A DNA stretch of 64,000 nt from Meiothermus granaticius NBRC 107808 (GTDB lineage: Bacteria > Deinococcota > Deinococci > Deinococcales > Thermaceae), in the NCBI RefSeq assembly GCF_003574355.1, contig NZ_QWLB01000001.1, positions 1 to 64,000 of the forward strand, in the 5' to 3' direction. The position numbers were made by a program, and so were the translations under genes. Position 1 is the stretch's first letter; each line of letters begins with the position of its first letter. Below, one piece after another: positions 18,375 to 26,612 of the stretch. Under the pieces are notes generated by a model. It searched no databases. It was not told the origin of the DNA and saw only the letters and a list, made by a program, of their open reading frames with translations.

Positions 18375-18701
18375 CTAGTGCCCCCACTGGGGCAGGGTGT
18401 CCTCGAGGCTCACCTCTTCAATGCTCCAGCGCTCTTCCACCACCCGGAACTCGCCCTGCGCAGCGATGAAGTCGGCGGCCTCGCGCAACACCGTCTCCAC
18501 CCATACCCCGTCGTAGCCCAGCAGGCTGAACCCCACCACCTCCCAGCCGTGCTCATCCTGCCCGGCCAGCCGCGCGGCTGAGACCGGGTAGCGGCTTCGG
18601 AGCCGCTCGACCACCGGCTTGACCAGGGCCCGCTTCTCTTTGAGGCTGCTCACCCAGGGCATCTCCAGCCGTGCGGTGTAGAGACCCAGATAGGCGTTCA
18701 T
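18375..18701 (-). CDS. DUF503 family protein
   Basis: A 108-residue conserved protein. The YTARLEMPWVSSLKEKRALV stretch (about 8-27) and following KPVVERLRSRYPVSAA match DUF503 (YlxP-like), a ferredoxin-fold family often found near ribosome-maturation genes. Its molecular function is unknown. A TAGGCT hexamer is 9 nt before the ATG. It begins 8 nt after the fdhD stop, so it may be the last gene of the formate-dehydrogenase operon. Confidence 0.85.
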   Translation of the reverse strand: MNAYLGLYTARLEMPWVSSLKEKRALVKPVVERLRSRYPVSAARLAGQDEHGWEVVGFSLLGYDGVWVETVLREAADFIAAQGEFRVVEERWSIEEVSLEDTLPQWGH

Positions 18702-18708
18702 AAGGTCT

Positions 18709-19560
18709 TTAGCCTAACAGAACCCGCTCAGGCCCGCTGTAGAGGTTGAACGAGCCGCGCAGAAACCCAATGAGGGTCAGGTTGAAGGCGCGCGCCACCT
18801 CCACCGCCAGGCTGCTGGGGGCAGAGATCGCGGCCAGAATGGGGATGCCTGCGGCCAAGGCTTTCTGGACCAGCTCGAAGCTGGCCCGCCCGCTCACCAA
18901 CAGCAGGCTCTCGGAAAGGGGGAGCCGGTCTTCCAGCAGGGCCCAGCCGATCAGTTTGTCCAAGGCGTTATGGCGGCCCACATCTTCCCTCGAGGCCAGC
19001 AGGCGCCCTTCTGAGTCAAACAGGGCTGCGGCGTGCAACCCCCCGGTGCGCTCGAAGAGCCCCTGACTGGAGCGCAGCCGCTCGGGCAGGCTCGAGACCC
19101 GCTCAGCCGGAACCGCAAACCCCGGCCCCAGCGGCTCGTACCCCCGCAGCCGCAGGGTTTCCAGCCCGGACTTTCCGCAGACCCCACAGGCCGAGTGGGC
19201 AAAGAAGTGCCGTTCCAGCCCAGCGAGCCGGGGTAGGGCCGGGGAACGCAGCTCGAGGTTGACCCGATTGTACTGCTGAGCCTCACCAGCCTCGGTGCAG
19301 TAGGTGATGCGCCCCACCTCCTCACGGGAACGCAGGATGCCCTCGGCGAAAAGGAACCCCGCAGCCAGCTCGAAATCCTGACCGGGGGTACGCATGGTCA
19401 CCGCTACCGTCTGCCGCTGCTCCCCCGCTTGAAGCCGGATTTCCAGGGGCTCCTCGGTGATGACCTCATCGGTGCTCCGGCGACCCTGCCCAGCTTCAAC
19501 GCGCAGCAGTGAGGTCTTGACCTTCGCTCCCGGACGGGTTTTGGGTCTCGAGATAGACAT
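18709..19560 (-). CDS. fdhD: Formate dehydrogenase accessory sulfurtransferase FdhD
   Basis: A 283-residue FdhD protein, which transfers sulfur from a cysteine desulfurase to the molybdenum cofactor of formate dehydrogenase. The signature CGVCGKSGLETL holds the functional cysteines. TPGQDFELAAGFLFAEGI and SREDVGRHNALDKLIG are also family landmarks. The start at ATG 19560 lies inside the end of the oxidoreductase gene, a 65-nt overlap, which suggests coupled expression of enzyme and maturation factor. The open frame extends further upstream but only in sequence belonging to the neighbour. Confidence 0.93.
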   Translation of the reverse strand: MSISRPKTRPGAKVKTSLLRVEAGQGRRSTDEVITEEPLEIRLQAGEQRQTVAVTMRTPGQDFELAAGFLFAEGILRSREEVGRITYCTEAGEAQQYNRVNLELRSPALPRLAGLERHFFAHSACGVCGKSGLETLRLRGYEPLGPGFAVPAERVSSLPERLRSSQGLFERTGGLHAAALFDSEGRLLASREDVGRHNALDKLIGWALLEDRLPLSESLLLVSGRASFELVQKALAAGIPILAAISAPSSLAVEVARAFNLTLIGFLRGSFNLYSGPERVLLG

Positions 19561-21769
19561 AGCTTTCCTTGTAGGCGGGCACCTTGGCCTGGGGTGAGCG
19601 CAGCTTGGGGTCGAGCAGGACATTGCCCTCCGGCCAATACACCTGGAGGGTTCCTGGCCGGATCTCGGCCAGAAAAACCCGACAGGGCAGCACCCCAAAC
19701 TCGTTCCTCAGCCATACCGGCTGGCCTGGGTAGAGCTTTAGCCGGGCCGCGTCGAGCAGGCTGACCAGCACCGCATCGCGCTCCGCACCGCTGATGGGGT
19801 CTTTAGGCTCATGCACCATGCTGTTGAACTGCTTGCCGCGCCGGGTGGCCAGCCGGAAGGCCCCGCTGGGGATGGCTCGAGAGGGCAGCCCCAAAGCCTT
19901 GAACCTGGCCCGTCCATCGGGGGTGGGGCAGACCCCATCGGGGCATAGATGGGGCCCGCCGTACTGAAACGCCTGGCCCTTTTGGTGTAGGTGCTGAATG
20001 CCGTCATAAAGGGGGATAACCCGGACGATCTCCGCGCGGATGGCCGCAGTGTTTTCAAAACGCAGCCGATCGGCCAGATCGGGGCGGCAGCGTCGGGCCA
20101 GTTCCAACAGGGCTTCGTACTCCGGGCGGGCCTCACCGATGCGGGGGCCGGGGATCTCCGGGCTGAAGATCACCCGGCGTTCGGTGCTGGTTTCGCTGAC
20201 CCCGCCGGGCACCTCGTAGCGCGTGGTGGCCGGGAGCAGGATGACCTCCTCCCCCTCGACCAGCATCTGTGAGGAGAGCACGATATCCTGATGCACCCGC
20301 AAGGGCACCCGGGACAGGGCCTCGGCCGCCTCGAGGGGGTCCGGGAGGGTCTCGAGGAAATTCCCCCCCACGCTCCACAGCAGGTCGAGCTGGCCCTGTG
20401 CGGCCCGGTCAAGCATCTCGGGGGCGGTCAGCCCAGGGGTCGTGGGGACCGGGAAGCCCCACTGCTGCTCGAGCGCCGCGGCATGCTCGGGGGTGATGGG
20501 GAGGCCACCGGGGTACACCGTGGCATACGCGCCCATCTCGGCCCCCCCCTGAACCCCGCTGTGCCCACGAATGGGCATCAGGCCACAGCCTTCCCGGCCC
20601 AGGTACCCTCGGGCCAGGGCCAGGTTGATGATGGCCTGCACGGTGTCTTCAGCGAGGCTGTGCTGGGTGATCCCCATGCTCCAGACCAGCACGGCTTTGT
20701 CGGCCCGCCTGAGCATCTGAGCGAACTCGGTCATCTCGGCCTGGCTGAGCCCAGACCCCGTCTCCAGTTCCGCCCATCTGGCCGAGCGCAGGGAGGCCTC
20801 GAGGGCCTCAAAGCCGCGGGTGTGCTGCGCGATGAAGGCCTGGTTAAGCCCGTCCTGCTCGAGCAGGGCTTTCAGCGCTCCGGTGATGAAGGCCAGGTCT
20901 CCGCCGGGGGCGACCAGGAAAAAACGATCGGTGATCCGGGTGCCGAAGAGGGCGCTCTCGGGGTCGGAAGGCACCCAGTACCGATCCATCGCCGGTTCTT
21001 TGTAAGGGTTGACACACACCACCTGGGTACCGGCCTTGCGGGCGTAGTAGAGGTATTTCATCAGCACCGGCTGATTGACTGCCGGGTTGGAGCCGAAAAA
21101 CACGATCAGGTCGGTGCCGATCAGGTCGGTGTAGCTGCAGGTGGTCGCCGCTACCCCCAGGCTCTCCTTGAGGGCTACCGTGCTGGGGCTGTGGCAGATT
21201 CGGGCGGCGTTGTCGATGTTGTTGCTCCCCAGGGCCCGCACCGCTTTTTGCGCGGCGTAGTAGGTTTCGTTGGGGGTGCCCCGGCTGGTCAGGTAGAACC
21301 CCAGCCGCTCCGGGCTCGATTTGCAGATGTGTAGGCCGATGCGGTCCAGCGCTTCATCCCAGCTGATCCGGCTGAACCCCGGCTCGCCCCGCTTGCGGCG
21401 CATGGGGTAGGGCAGCCGACCCAGCGCGCGCAGCTCCGCCGAGGATTTACGCCGCAGCTCCTCGATATGGGCGAGAACCCCCACCTCGAGCGGCCCCATG
21501 GTGTTCAACCGCAGTAGCCGAAGCCGCACGTTGCAGAGGTGGATGCCACGAATGGTCCAGTCGCGCAGGCCATAGGTTCCTAAAGCACAACCATCGCAGA
21601 CCCCGTCGTTGAGGATGCGCCAGGCGTAGGCCGCATTGTCGGCGTTCTCGAGCCCCGCCCGGAAAACCTCGAAGAAATTGTTGGGCTTTTGCAAACCGAA
21701 CCCGAAGGGGCGCCAACTGGCCCACAGCTCGGGCTTCCACCCTTTGGGAACGGGTTTGAGGGGCACCAT
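19496..21769 (-). CDS. Molybdopterin oxidoreductase, formate dehydrogenase alpha-like
   Basis: A 757-residue molybdopterin-guanine-dinucleotide enzyme of the FdhF/YdeP-like 'oxidoreductase alpha subunit' group. GVCDGCALG (about residue 56) and a nearby later Cys form the N-terminal Cys region. ARICHSPSTVALKESLG holds the probable Mo-ligand Cys. GLMPIRGHSGVQGGAEMG is typical of this group, and a molydopterin-dinucleotide-binding domain sits at the C-terminus (FRLATRRGKQFNSMVH). The overlapping fdhD supports a Mo or W enzyme needing sulfuration. No iron-sulfur or membrane subunit is nearby, so the electron acceptor is unknown and formate activity is not assured. GGAGG sets the start at ATG 21769. 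Confidence 0.9.
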   Translation of the reverse strand: MVPLKPVPKGWKPELWASWRPFGFGLQKPNNFFEVFRAGLENADNAAYAWRILNDGVCDGCALGTYGLRDWTIRGIHLCNVRLRLLRLNTMGPLEVGVLAHIEELRRKSSAELRALGRLPYPMRRKRGEPGFSRISWDEALDRIGLHICKSSPERLGFYLTSRGTPNETYYAAQKAVRALGSNNIDNAARICHSPSTVALKESLGVAATTCSYTDLIGTDLIVFFGSNPAVNQPVLMKYLYYARKAGTQVVCVNPYKEPAMDRYWVPSDPESALFGTRITDRFFLVAPGGDLAFITGALKALLEQDGLNQAFIAQHTRGFEALEASLRSARWAELETGSGLSQAEMTEFAQMLRRADKAVLVWSMGITQHSLAEDTVQAIINLALARGYLGREGCGLMPIRGHSGVQGGAEMGAYATVYPGGLPITPEHAAALEQQWGFPVPTTPGLTAPEMLDRAAQGQLDLLWSVGGNFLETLPDPLEAAEALSRVPLRVHQDIVLSSQMLVEGEEVILLPATTRYEVPGGVSETSTERRVIFSPEIPGPRIGEARPEYEALLELARRCRPDLADRLRFENTAAIRAEIVRVIPLYDGIQHLHQKGQAFQYGGPHLCPDGVCPTPDGRARFKALGLPSRAIPSGAFRLATRRGKQFNSMVHEPKDPISGAERDAVLVSLLDAARLKLYPGQPVWLRNEFGVLPCRVFLAEIRPGTLQVYWPEGNVLLDPKLRSPQAKVPAYKESYVYLETQNPSGSEGQDLTAAR

Positions 21770-21950
21770 GACCTCCGCAGACGGCCTATAGGATACTGCA
21801 AAGCCGCGGCGGCAGTTGCAAGCGACCTCGCAAAGCATAAAACCGCCCCGATTCCCCTCGAGGCGGCCCTGCGATAGATGACCAGGGTATTGAAGCCCCT
21901 CTAAATGAAGGGCGCATGAACTCCGGGCCCTGCGAGCGGGCTGGGGGGCT

Positions 21951-23390
21951 TTAGGGGGCCACCTGCGACTGCGCCCTCTCGAGCCGCTCCAGGACCCGCT
22001 CCTTTCCCAGCAGCATCAGCAGATCGAACATCCCTGGGGTTTCCAGGCTCCCGGTAATCGCGGCCCGCAGGGGTTGCATCACCGCTCCAGCTTTAACCCC
22101 CTTGGCCTCGACAAACTGCTTGAGCGCGGCCTCGGTGGTCTCCGGCAGGAAATCGGGGAGGCTCGAGAGCAGCCCGCGTAGCTCGGGCAGGAACACGGCG
22201 CCTTCCTTCAGCTTGGCCAGGGCTTTCTCCGAGGTGGGATAATCCTCCCGGAAGAAGTACACCGACTTCTCCACGAACTCCTGTAGGGTTTCAAAGCGCG
22301 CCCGCAGGGCCTCGATCACCTGCTTGAGGTAGGTTTCCGAGGGATAGGCATACCCGGCCTTTTCCACAAAGGGCTTGATTCGTTCGGCCAGATCGTCCAG
22401 GCTGAGCACCTCGCGGATGTACTTGCCGTTCATCCAACGCAGCTTGTCCAGCCCGAATACCGGGCCGCCCAGGCTGATGCGCGAGAGATCGAAGTGCTCG
22501 AGCATGTCTTGAAGGCTGAAGATCTCCCGCTCGTCGGGCATGCTCCAGCCCATGGTTCCCAGGTAGTTGAGCAGGGCTTCGGGCAGGATCCCCTGGGCCC
22601 GGTAGCTGTCCACGCTGGTGTCCATTTTGCGCTTGGAGAGCTTGGACCGGTCGGGGTTGCGCAGCAGAGGGGTATGGCACCAGACTGGCTCATCCCAACC
22701 AAAAGCCCGCAGGATCAGGATGTGAAAAGGGGTGCTGGTCAGCCATTCCTCAGCCCGGATCACGTGGGTTACGCCCATCAGGTGGTCATCTACCATCGCG
22801 GCCAGGTGATAGGTAGGGTAGCCATCGGCCTTGAGGATCACCTTGTCGTCGAGCTGGGAATGGTCGAACTCCACCGGGCCCCGCAGAAGGTCCTGCACCA
22901 CCACACTGCCCTCCAGCGGGGCCTTGAGCCGGATCACGAAAGGCTCTCCGGCAGCGGCTCGAGCCTCCGACTCGGCGCTGGGGTAGTCGCGGTAGCGCCG
23001 GTTGTAGCCCCGGTAGCTGGCCCCGGCCTTCTCGGCTTCCTTGCGGGCGGCCTCGAGCTCGGCGGGGGTCTCAAAGGCTCGGTAGGCCGCGCCGGAGTCC
23101 AGCAACCTCTGGGCGTGGGCTTGGTAGATGGGCAGCCGCTGGGACTGCACATAAGGCCCATTGGGCCCCCCCTTGGTGGGGGATTCATCGGGGGAGAGCC
23201 CCAGCCACTCGAGCATCTCCAGAATCCGCCGCTCGCTGTCGGGGTTGTAGCGGGTGCGGTCGGTATCCTCGATTCGAACGATGAACTTTCCCCCCTGCTG
23301 CCGGGCAAAGATGTAGTTAAAGAGGGCCTGGTAGGCGGTTCCCACATGGGGGTCGCCGGTAGGGGAGGGGGCGATACGCGTGACAACCAT
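21951..23390 (-). CDS. gltX: Glutamyl-tRNA synthetase
   Basis: A 479-residue class I synthetase that charges tRNA-Glu. RIAPSPTGDPHVGTAYQAL contains the HIGH-like motif. SKLSKRKMDTS is the KMSKS loop in the form seen in GluRS. The anticodon-binding helical domain follows (about 320-479). The length equals other non-discriminating or discriminating GluRS, and sequence alone does not tell which. TAAGCT is 7 nt upstream of the ATG, so the mRNA is probably leaderless. Confidence 0.96.
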   Translation of the reverse strand: MVVTRIAPSPTGDPHVGTAYQALFNYIFARQQGGKFIVRIEDTDRTRYNPDSERRILEMLEWLGLSPDESPTKGGPNGPYVQSQRLPIYQAHAQRLLDSGAAYRAFETPAELEAARKEAEKAGASYRGYNRRYRDYPSAESEARAAAGEPFVIRLKAPLEGSVVVQDLLRGPVEFDHSQLDDKVILKADGYPTYHLAAMVDDHLMGVTHVIRAEEWLTSTPFHILILRAFGWDEPVWCHTPLLRNPDRSKLSKRKMDTSVDSYRAQGILPEALLNYLGTMGWSMPDEREIFSLQDMLEHFDLSRISLGGPVFGLDKLRWMNGKYIREVLSLDDLAERIKPFVEKAGYAYPSETYLKQVIEALRARFETLQEFVEKSVYFFREDYPTSEKALAKLKEGAVFLPELRGLLSSLPDFLPETTEAALKQFVEAKGVKAGAVMQPLRAAITGSLETPGMFDLLMLLGKERVLERLERAQSQVAP

Positions 23391-23519
23391 AGGCTCTAGC
23401 TTAAAGCGAGCGGTGCAAAGCGGAAAGCCTGGGCCTGCTGCATGGCCACGGGGGGAGCGCGGTATGCCGGGGTTTATCTCTCACAGGGGGCTCAATCGCT
23501 AATGATAGGCTAATGAGCA

Positions 23520-24290
23520 ATGGAGACAGCGTTACAAGCCACCCCAGCTTCCCCGACCGCCTCCACCACGCGGCTCGAGGCCACCGGGCTGGTCAAGCGC
23601 TACGGGCGGCGTACGGTGGTGCGGGGGGTGAGCCTGGGGCTACAGCGCGGAGAAATTGTGGCCCTGTTTGGCCCCAACGGAGCCGGGAAGACCACCACCT
23701 TCTATATGCTGGTGGGGTTTATTCAGCCCAACGCCGGGCAGATCCGGCTGGGGGAGCAGGAGGTCACCCGGCTGCCGATGTACAAGCGGGCCCGCCTGGG
23801 GCTGGGCTATCTGCCTCAGGAGCCTTCGGCCTTCCGCCGGATGACCGCGCTGGAGAACCTGTTGGCGGTTTTGGAGTTTCAGCCGATTTCCAAACCGGAG
23901 CGCTTGAGCCGGGCCAAGGCGCTGCTGGAAGAACTGGGCATCACCCACCTGCGCGACAAATACGCCTACACCCTCTCCGGGGGGGAGCGTCGGCGGCTCG
24001 AGATCGCTCGAGCCCTCTGCACCAACCCCGATTTCATCCTCCTGGACGAACCTTTCACGGGGGTGGACCCTAAAAACGTTCACGATATCCAGAAGCTGAT
24101 CTCTGAGCTGCGGGAGCGGCGCGGGGTGGGGATCTTCATCACCGACCACTCGGTTCGTGAAACGCTGGCCATCGCCGACCGGATCTATCTGATGTACGAC
24201 GGCCAGGTGGCCTTTCAGGGTGGGCCCGAAGAGTTTGCCCGTGACTCCGGGGTGCGAACCCACTATCTGGGGGAAGCCTACGAACTATGA
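23520..24290 (+). CDS. ABC transporter ATPase, LptB-like
   Basis: A 256-residue ABC ATPase. It has Walker [10 protein letters not shown] (51-59), Q-loop LPQEPSAF (98-105), signature LSGGERRR (152-159), Walker B FILLDEPF (172-179) and H-loop His210 (ITDHSVRE). The [17 protein letters not shown] segment is typical of LptB, which powers transport of LPS-like molecules to the outer membrane, and this phylum does have an outer membrane. No permease partner is next to it. The DUF3084 gene follows after 38 nt. Confidence 0.85.
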   Translation: METALQATPASPTASTTRLEATGLVKRYGRRTVVRGVSLGLQRGEIVALFGPNGAGKTTTFYMLVGFIQPNAGQIRLGEQEVTRLPMYKRARLGLGYLPQEPSAFRRMTALENLLAVLEFQPISKPERLSRAKALLEELGITHLRDKYAYTLSGGERRRLEIARALCTNPDFILLDEPFTGVDPKNVHDIQKLISELRERRGVGIFITDHSVRETLAIADRIYLMYDGQVAFQGGPEEFARDSGVRTHYLGEAYEL

Positions 24291-24328
24291 AACCCCTCAG
24301 CCCCCCAATGGCCGGTCTCTGATCCCCT

Positions 24329-25819
24329 ATGACGTTTTGGTCCATTTTTGTTTTGCTGGTCCTGGTCGCTGGCCTGGTGGCTTACGTGGGGGATGGCGTG
24401 GCCAAGCGGGTGGGCAAACGGCACTGGCGCTTTCTGGGACTGCGGCCTCGAGCCACCGCCACCCTGGTCGCGGTGGGTACCGGGATGCTCATTGCGCTGG
24501 GGGCTTTTGCCACCTTTTTCCTGGTGGTGAAGGGAGCCCGGGAGACCATTCTGCAAGCGGAAGCCGTGCGCCAGGAGCGCGATCGGTTGCGCTCGGAGGT
24601 GACCCGTTTGGAGAACCGCGCCGCCCAGGTCTTCGCCGAGAACGAGCAGCTCAAGTCCGATCGCAGTGAGTTTGAGCGCAACAATGACCTGCTGGCCCGG
24701 CAGCTCGAGCAGAATGCGGATCTACAGCGCCAGACCCGCCAGGACTTGGAGCGGGTGCTTACCGAACGCGAGAAGCTTCAGCAGGAAATAGACCAGCTCA
24801 CCGCGGCCAGCGAGGTGCAGCGCAAAGCCCTGTTGGGTCTCGAGGCCAGCCGGCAGCAGCTCCAGGTGGAGCGGGACACCTTGCTAAAGGAGAAAACCCG
24901 GTTGCTGGCGGAAAAAAACCAACTCGTGTCTGAAAAAGCCCAGCTGCAGGCCAGCCGCCAGCAGCTCCAGGCTCAGGCCGACCAGGCCCAGACCGAGCTG
25001 AAGAAGCTCGAGCTGGCCAGCCAAACTGCCCAGAAGCGGCTGGCCGATCTTCAGGCTCGGACCAAGGAGCTCAATGGGCGCATCGCTAAGCTCGAGGCGG
25101 ACAAGCGCAACCTCGAAGGCGATGTGGCGGTGATCTCAGCCAGCAGCACCGCCTCCAACTCCGATTTCAGCACCGCCCTACAGGCCGCCCAAAGGGATAA
25201 TGCCGATCTCCGGGCCAGGCTGATCGAGGCCCAGCGTACCCTGGAGCAGATGCGGGACCAGAGCCGAAGCCTGATCGCGGGCCTGGACAAAACCCTGCGC
25301 CTGTCCTTGCTGGCCGAGCAACCGCTGGATCCAGACGATGTGGCCAGTGCACTCAAGGAGGTGCTGCGCCGGGCCGAGAGCCGAGTGCGCTCCCTGGGGC
25401 TGCGGGGCCTCGAGGTGAGCGAGTACCCCAGCCTGGGCGATACCAAGCCGGGGCTGCTGTTGGTGCGGGCTGCGGGGGTGAGCCCGGAGGGGAAGGTGCG
25501 GGCCCGCATCGAGTACCGAGCCAAGGAGCAACTCTTTGCCCAGGGCGATGTGCTGGCAACCGGTGTTTTGGTGATGCCGGCCAGCCTGAGCGAGGTGCGC
25601 CGCAAGCTGGATATCCTGAGCCAGGCTGCGGAAGATCGCCTGAGCCAGGCCGGGTGGGTTCCGGAGAAGCTAGCCCAGGGGGGGGTTTCCTTCGAGGAAC
25701 TGTTGAACTTCACCGCACTGCTCGAGGGCAAGCGGGGGGGGGCCAAGGTGGCGGTGATCGCTCTGGACAACCTTTACCCTACCGAGCCCCCCCGGCTCGG
25801 CCTCAAGCTGCTGCAGTGA
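24329..25819 (+). CDS. DUF3084 coiled-coil membrane protein
   Basis: A 496-residue protein with two N-terminal membrane segments (about 4-22 and 46-70). A very long coiled coil follows (about 75-330), rich in Q, E, K, L and R with heptad-like repeats. A globular C-terminal domain ends the protein (about 335-496; includes GLRGLEVSEYPSLG and VAVIALDNLYPTEPP). This arrangement matches DUF3084, known mainly from cyanobacteria and Deinococcus-Thermus, with no assigned role. Being adjacent to an LptB-like ATPase it may act at the envelope; that is inference. Confidence 0.8.
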   Translation: MTFWSIFVLLVLVAGLVAYVGDGVAKRVGKRHWRFLGLRPRATATLVAVGTGMLIALGAFATFFLVVKGARETILQAEAVRQERDRLRSEVTRLENRAAQVFAENEQLKSDRSEFERNNDLLARQLEQNADLQRQTRQDLERVLTEREKLQQEIDQLTAASEVQRKALLGLEASRQQLQVERDTLLKEKTRLLAEKNQLVSEKAQLQASRQQLQAQADQAQTELKKLELASQTAQKRLADLQARTKELNGRIAKLEADKRNLEGDVAVISASSTASNSDFSTALQAAQRDNADLRARLIEAQRTLEQMRDQSRSLIAGLDKTLRLSLLAEQPLDPDDVASALKEVLRRAESRVRSLGLRGLEVSEYPSLGDTKPGLLLVRAAGVSPEGKVRARIEYRAKEQLFAQGDVLATGVLVMPASLSEVRRKLDILSQAAEDRLSQAGWVPEKLAQGGVSFEELLNFTALLEGKRGGAKVAVIALDNLYPTEPPRLGLKLLQ

Positions 25820-25832
25820 AATCCCTTAGATC

Positions 25833-25887
25833 GGATTCAAAAAGACCGTTTGCATAACAAAAGCCCTAGAGGCTGTCTTTTTGAATC
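25833..25887 (+). repeat. 14-bp perfect inverted repeat with inner terminator-like hairpin
   Basis: GGATTCAAAAAGAC (25833-25846) is exactly complementary to GTCTTTTTGAATCC (25874-25887), with a 27-nt loop. Inside the loop AGCC and GGCT form a small hairpin followed by GTCTTTTT, which would work as an intrinsic terminator for the DUF3084 gene. The long outer arms are more than a terminator needs. Confidence 0.6.
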
Positions 25888-25940
25888 CTAGAGCGGTTGC
25901 CACGAATGCTTGGCGCAGCCGAGGACGGCTGGGACAAGCA

Positions 25941-25968
25941 AAACACTCGCCTGGCTAGGCGAGTGTTT
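25941..25968. terminator. Bidirectional intrinsic terminator
   Basis: AAACACTCGCC (25941-25951) pairs perfectly with GGCGAGTGTTT (25958-25968) across a 6-nt loop. A-rich and T-rich flanks lie on the two sides. It sits between the convergent DUF3084 and lipoprotein genes and can act on both strands. Confidence 0.85.
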
Positions 25969-26001
25969 GTGGCAGACGCGATTGAGCACTCCCTTTGGTC
26001 G

Positions 26002-26035
26002 GGTCAGTTCGTCACTGAACGGTGACGAACTGACC
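26002..26035 (-). terminator. Strong hairpin at the end of the lipoprotein gene
   Basis: GGTCAGTTCGTCAC (26002-26015) pairs perfectly with GTGACGAACTGACC (26022-26035) across TGAACG. It lies 10 nt past the stop of the minus-strand lipoprotein gene. No U-tract follows on the minus strand, so it may stabilise the 3' end rather than terminate by itself. Confidence 0.55.
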
Positions 26036-26045
26036 AAATCTGGTA

Positions 26046-26597
26046 TCAGGGGATGATGGCGAAAGGCCGACCGGTGACCGAGACCAGGGCCTGCTGGATG
26101 CTGTAGGTACCGCCGGAGCTGGCCAGGGTGAGCTTGAGGGCGATGCGAAAGGAGCCCTTCTTGATCAAGTCCAGCGCAGCTTTGTTCTCGGTTTGATTCA
26201 GGGGCAGGTTGAGGTTGACGGTATCTACTGAGCCGGCAGCCACGCTGAAACTGGTGGTGCCCAAGGCGAAATCCCCACCGCTGTTGTCGTTGATGTTGGA
26301 ATCTGAGCCGGGCCCCAGGCGGATTTCAAAGCTACCGCTCAAGGGGGTGAGCCCGGTGTTTTGGATGCTGACCTTAGCTACGATTCTTCCGCTTTCGATG
26401 ATGTCGAGCTGTGGGCTGGGGACCAGCTGCCCGGCCTCGCTCGGCACGATGAGCGTGGCTGAGCCGGCGGGGAAACTGTTGCTGCGGGTGCTGGCCGGGA
26501 TAAACCCCACCAAGTCGGTGTTGAGGGTGTAGCGGGTACGCGAGCTACACCCGGTTGCCAGCGCCAGAATCAGCAGGACTACAGCAAACGTACGCAT
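26046..26597 (-). CDS. Putative lipoprotein
   Basis: A 183-residue exported protein. The signal peptide ends in a lipobox, LATGC (Cys about 17). The rest is beta-rich, with an Ig/CARDB-like look (VSIQNTGLTPLSGSFEIRLG). GGAGG before ATG 26597 sets the start; the 12-nt longer frame has none. It follows the outer-membrane protein gene by 15 nt on the same strand, so the two likely form an operon and act at the cell surface. I do not recognise a specific family. Confidence 0.75.
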   Translation of the reverse strand: MRTFAVVLLILALATGCSSRTRYTLNTDLVGFIPASTRSNSFPAGSATLIVPSEAGQLVPSPQLDIIESGRIVAKVSIQNTGLTPLSGSFEIRLGPGSDSNINDNSGGDFALGTTSFSVAAGSVDTVNLNLPLNQTENKAALDLIKKGSFRIALKLTLASSGGTYSIQQALVSVTGRPFAIIP

Positions 26598-26612
26598 GGG
26601 TCCTCCCAAATC

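Noticed and set aside
25833-25887. Insertion-sequence terminal repeats
   Set aside because: The 14-bp arms are only 27 nt apart and no transposase or target duplication is visible, so I list them as an inverted repeat with a terminator.
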